Below the pieces are notes generated by a model, which was not told the origin of the DNA, made no database searches, and saw only the letters and a program-made list of their open reading frames with translations. Shown here piece by piece: positions 6,945 through 8,539 of a DNA stretch of 8,539 nucleotides. Position 1 is the first letter of the stretch; each line of letters starts with the position of its first letter. The translations under genes and the position numbers were made by a program. The DNA comes from Casp-actino8 sp046082625 (GTDB lineage Bacteria; Actinomycetota; Acidimicrobiia; Acidimicrobiales; Ilumatobacteraceae), in contig JBJTYE010000054.1 of the NCBI GenBank assembly GCA_046082625.1, positions 1-8,539 of the forward strand, in the 5' to 3' direction.

Positions 6945-7928
6945 TCATCCCCCATTCATCGAACCAGCGATGGTCGCGACACTACGCACATCGCCCACCG
7001 GCCGTCCGTGTCCGAGGATCACCGAGGCGAAGATGTCGGGATCGACGCCATCGAGAGGGACCGACATGGCCTCGAGGGCGAATCGAATCATCGGTGGTCG
7101 GACCCGGTTCGCGCCGTCGGCCACTTTGAGAGCCATGGCTCGCCCGTCGGGTAGTGCGAGAGCGAACACGCCTTCGGCTCCGTCCTTGGCCATCAGTCCG
7201 GGGATGCTCCGCATCAGGCGGGTGGTGACATTGGTCGGACCTCCGACCATGTCCGGACACGAAGTCATCGCTCGATACACGGTGCGGGCCGCCGGGTCAT
7301 CGGGTGTGGCGGCCACGTGGCGAAAGGCGCGAGCCAATCCCAGAAGCGACACAGCATGCGTCGGCGCGCCGCATCCGTCGATTCCGATGGCCCGGACCGC
7401 CTCTCTGGTGAGCTCCTCGACACCGGCGGTGATACAGGTCTGCAGAGGATGGTCGAGACTCAGGTACGAGGAATCACAGGGCCAATCGTGATGTCGGCAG
7501 GTGGCCAGCATGCCGGCGTGCTTGCCGGAACAGTTCTGTTGCAACGAGGTGCGTGCGCCGCCGGCTCGCAGGACTTCCTCGGCCCGCGTCGGGTCCAAGG
7601 GCAGATCCGGCGTGTTGGCGAGAGCCGACTCGTCGAGTCCGACGCCGGCCAAGATGCGCCGAACACCGTCTTCGTGCATCCGTGCCCCATCGTGACTCGC
7701 ACACACCAACGCCATCAGGTCGTCGGGCAATTCCAAACCGGTCCGCACCATGGCGTATCCCTGCAAGGGCTTCAAACTGGACCGGGGAAACACGGTGGTC
7801 GTCGGATCACCGAAAGACATCTGGACGTCACCGGCGCAGTCGAGCACCACCAGGACCCCGTGATGCAGGGATTCCAGCGTGTCGTTGCGATACGTCGCCG
7901 CCAGAGGAACGACGGCTTCGGCTTTCAT
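6945..7928 (-). CDS. L-asparaginase II family protein (Rhizobium etli type)
   Basis: A 327-residue, probably cytoplasmic protein of the Rhizobium etli asparaginase family (Pfam Asparaginase_II), unrelated to the E. coli AnsA/AnsB fold. It would hydrolyse L-asparagine to aspartate and ammonia. The key residues described for the R. etli enzyme ReAV can be placed. The serine/lysine pair is Ser50-x-x-Lys53 (RSSLKPLQ), the second serine is Ser78 (CASHDG), and the second lysine is Lys248 (AKDGAEG). The metal ligands are Cys133 and Lys136 (QNCSGKHAG) and Cys186 (IDGCGAPTH). The family resembles serine beta-lactamases and glutaminases in fold, so another amide substrate is possible. The ATG at 7928 overlaps the stop of the upstream membrane-protein gene as ATGA, with no Shine-Dalgarno sequence, which suggests translational coupling. 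All expected residues are present and the length is typical. Confidence 0.92.
   Translation of the reverse strand: MKAEAVVPLAATYRNDTLESLHHGVLVVLDCAGDVQMSFGDPTTTVFPRSSLKPLQGYAMVRTGLELPDDLMALVCASHDGARMHEDGVRRILAGVGLDESALANTPDLPLDPTRAEEVLRAGGARTSLQQNCSGKHAGMLATCRHHDWPCDSSYLSLDHPLQTCITAGVEELTREAVRAIGIDGCGAPTHAVSLLGLARAFRHVAATPDDPAARTVYRAMTSCPDMVGGPTNVTTRLMRSIPGLMAKDGAEGVFALALPDGRAMALKVADGANRVRPPMIRFALEAMSVPLDGVDPDIFASVILGHGRPVGDVRSVATIAGSMNGG
6948..6953 (-). promoter_or_regulatory. Possible ribosome binding site of the metallo-hydrolase gene
   Basis: A GGGGGA run on the minus strand, 7 nt before the ATG at 6940. It lies within the last codons of the asparaginase gene and next to its TGA. It is an imperfect Shine-Dalgarno match. 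It favours the 6940 start over the ATG at 6955, which has no purine-rich sequence before it. Confidence 0.4.
7925..7928 (-). other. ATGA stop/start overlap, AI-2E family gene to asparaginase
   Basis: The TGA of the membrane-protein gene (7927-7925) overlaps the ATG of the asparaginase gene (7928-7926). The preceding bases are GC-rich without a purine-rich Shine-Dalgarno sequence, so initiation probably depends on ribosomes finishing the upstream gene. Confidence 0.8.
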
Positions 7929-8539
7929 CGACCGCGGCCGCGCCGGAGGCGCAGATGCTTGCCAGCGCTGATCAGTCGGGCCTTCTTCTCCTTGACGCGC
8001 GTCTCCGGCAGAGCCACCAAGGCATTCTCGATCAGGTCGTGTCGCTCGCCGTAGGCACTGGCCAATGCCACGGCCATGGCCGCCACCGGCAGACCGAGCA
8101 CCGCACCCACTGGTCCGAGCAAGGACGCTCCGGCGATGGCCGCACCGAAGGAAATGGCCGGATGGATCTCCATGGTGCGCGCCGTGATGCGGGGCGAGAT
8201 GAGGAAGTTCTCCACCTGCTGATAAGTGATGATGACCAGGATCACCACCAAGGCCTTCACCGGTGAATCGATGAAGGTGATCAGGATCGGCAGGACGCCG
8301 GCGATGTAGGTGCCGATGACCGGAATGAACTGCGAGATCAACCCCACCCAAATGGCCAAGGCCACCGGAGCCGCCGTCCCGAGGGACTGGAAGGCGATCC
8401 AGTGGATCAAGGCCGAGAATCCGGCGAGCAGGGCCCGGCTGTAGAGATAGCCACCGGTCTTCTCGATAGCCAGATCCCAGGTGTCGAGCACGACCTTCTG
8501 GCGATGAGGTTGGAGTCGACTGCAGATGGAACGTCGAAG
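7925..8539 (-). CDS. AI-2E family transporter, C-terminal part
   Basis: The frame is open to the right edge and has no convincing start; the GTG at 8491 is internal, because typical family sequence continues before it. About 204 residues are visible, against roughly 330-400 for complete members. They contain four or five hydrophobic segments: around RALLAGFSALIHWIAF, PVALAIWVGLISQFIP, a strand after VIGTYIAGVLPILI, VKALVVILVIITY, and a long one covering AAIAGASLLGPVGAVLGLP. The signatures QFIPVIGTYIAGVLP and ENFLISPRITARTMEIHP are hallmarks of the AI-2E (TqsA/PerM/YdiK) family in the cytoplasmic membrane. Members have been linked to autoinducer-2 export or Na+/H+ antiport, but most have no known substrate, and nothing here decides it. 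The C terminus is a short, very basic tail (KHLRLRRGRGR), probably cytoplasmic. It is the first visible gene of the minus-strand run and overlaps the asparaginase gene by ATGA. Confidence 0.93.
   Translation of the reverse strand, partial: LRRSICSRLQPHRQKVVLDTWDLAIEKTGGYLYSRALLAGFSALIHWIAFQSLGTAAPVALAIWVGLISQFIPVIGTYIAGVLPILITFIDSPVKALVVILVIITYQQVENFLISPRITARTMEIHPAISFGAAIAGASLLGPVGAVLGLPVAAMAVALASAYGERHDLIENALVALPETRVKEKKARLISAGKHLRLRRGRGR

Noticed and set aside
8514..8526. Adjacent GTCGAC and CTGCAG sites near the right edge, resembling a cloning linker.
   Set aside because: The bases are in frame with the AI-2E family protein and fit its sequence, and no other vector sequence follows, so it is ordinary genomic DNA.

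Overview
The window is a densely coding, high-GC piece of bacterial chromosome, with almost no non-coding DNA. It suggests an actinobacterium. The evidence is the overall base composition, weak or absent Shine-Dalgarno sequences, GTG starts, stop/start overlaps, and a left-edge gene whose visible end resembles the actinobacterial metallo-beta-lactamase/Rieske enzymes of the NamH (Rv3818) type. A lineage such as Acidimicrobiia is possible, but the sequence alone does not settle it. I see no mobile element, CRISPR array, tRNA, rRNA or phage gene.

Layout. On the plus strand, positions 2-454 hold the C-terminal part of the NamH-like Rieske protein, cut by the left edge. The rest is a head-to-tail run of seven minus-strand genes, read from right to left: the C-terminal part of an AI-2E family membrane protein (cut by the right edge), a Rhizobium etli-type asparaginase, a LACTB2-like metallo-beta-lactamase-fold hydrolase, a haloalkane dehalogenase of subfamily HLD-I, GluQRS (the tRNA-Asp queuosine glutamylating enzyme), a small 2-oxoglutarate/Fe(II) dioxygenase resembling the lysyl hydroxylase catalytic domain, and a full-length glycoside hydrolase family 2 beta-galactosidase. 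The beta-galactosidase converges on the Rieske gene with only 4 nt between the two stop codons.

How the genes work together. Two junctions (membrane protein/asparaginase and GluQRS/dioxygenase) are ATGA overlaps without a visible Shine-Dalgarno sequence. Two more leave about 4 nt between stop and start, and the largest gap in the run is 49 nt. Transcription as one unit, with translational coupling at several junctions, is the simplest reading. The products do not form an obvious pathway: they cover asparagine or amide hydrolysis, dehalogenation, tRNA modification, an unknown hydroxylation and lactose-type sugar cleavage. It looks like a compact mixed housekeeping and catabolic operon. I do not see a convincing undescribed system. 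The least explained element is the lysyl-hydroxylase-like oxygenase translationally coupled to GluQRS, followed by an acidic insertion in the metallo-hydrolase and an odd three-codon reading frame at the start of gluQRS.
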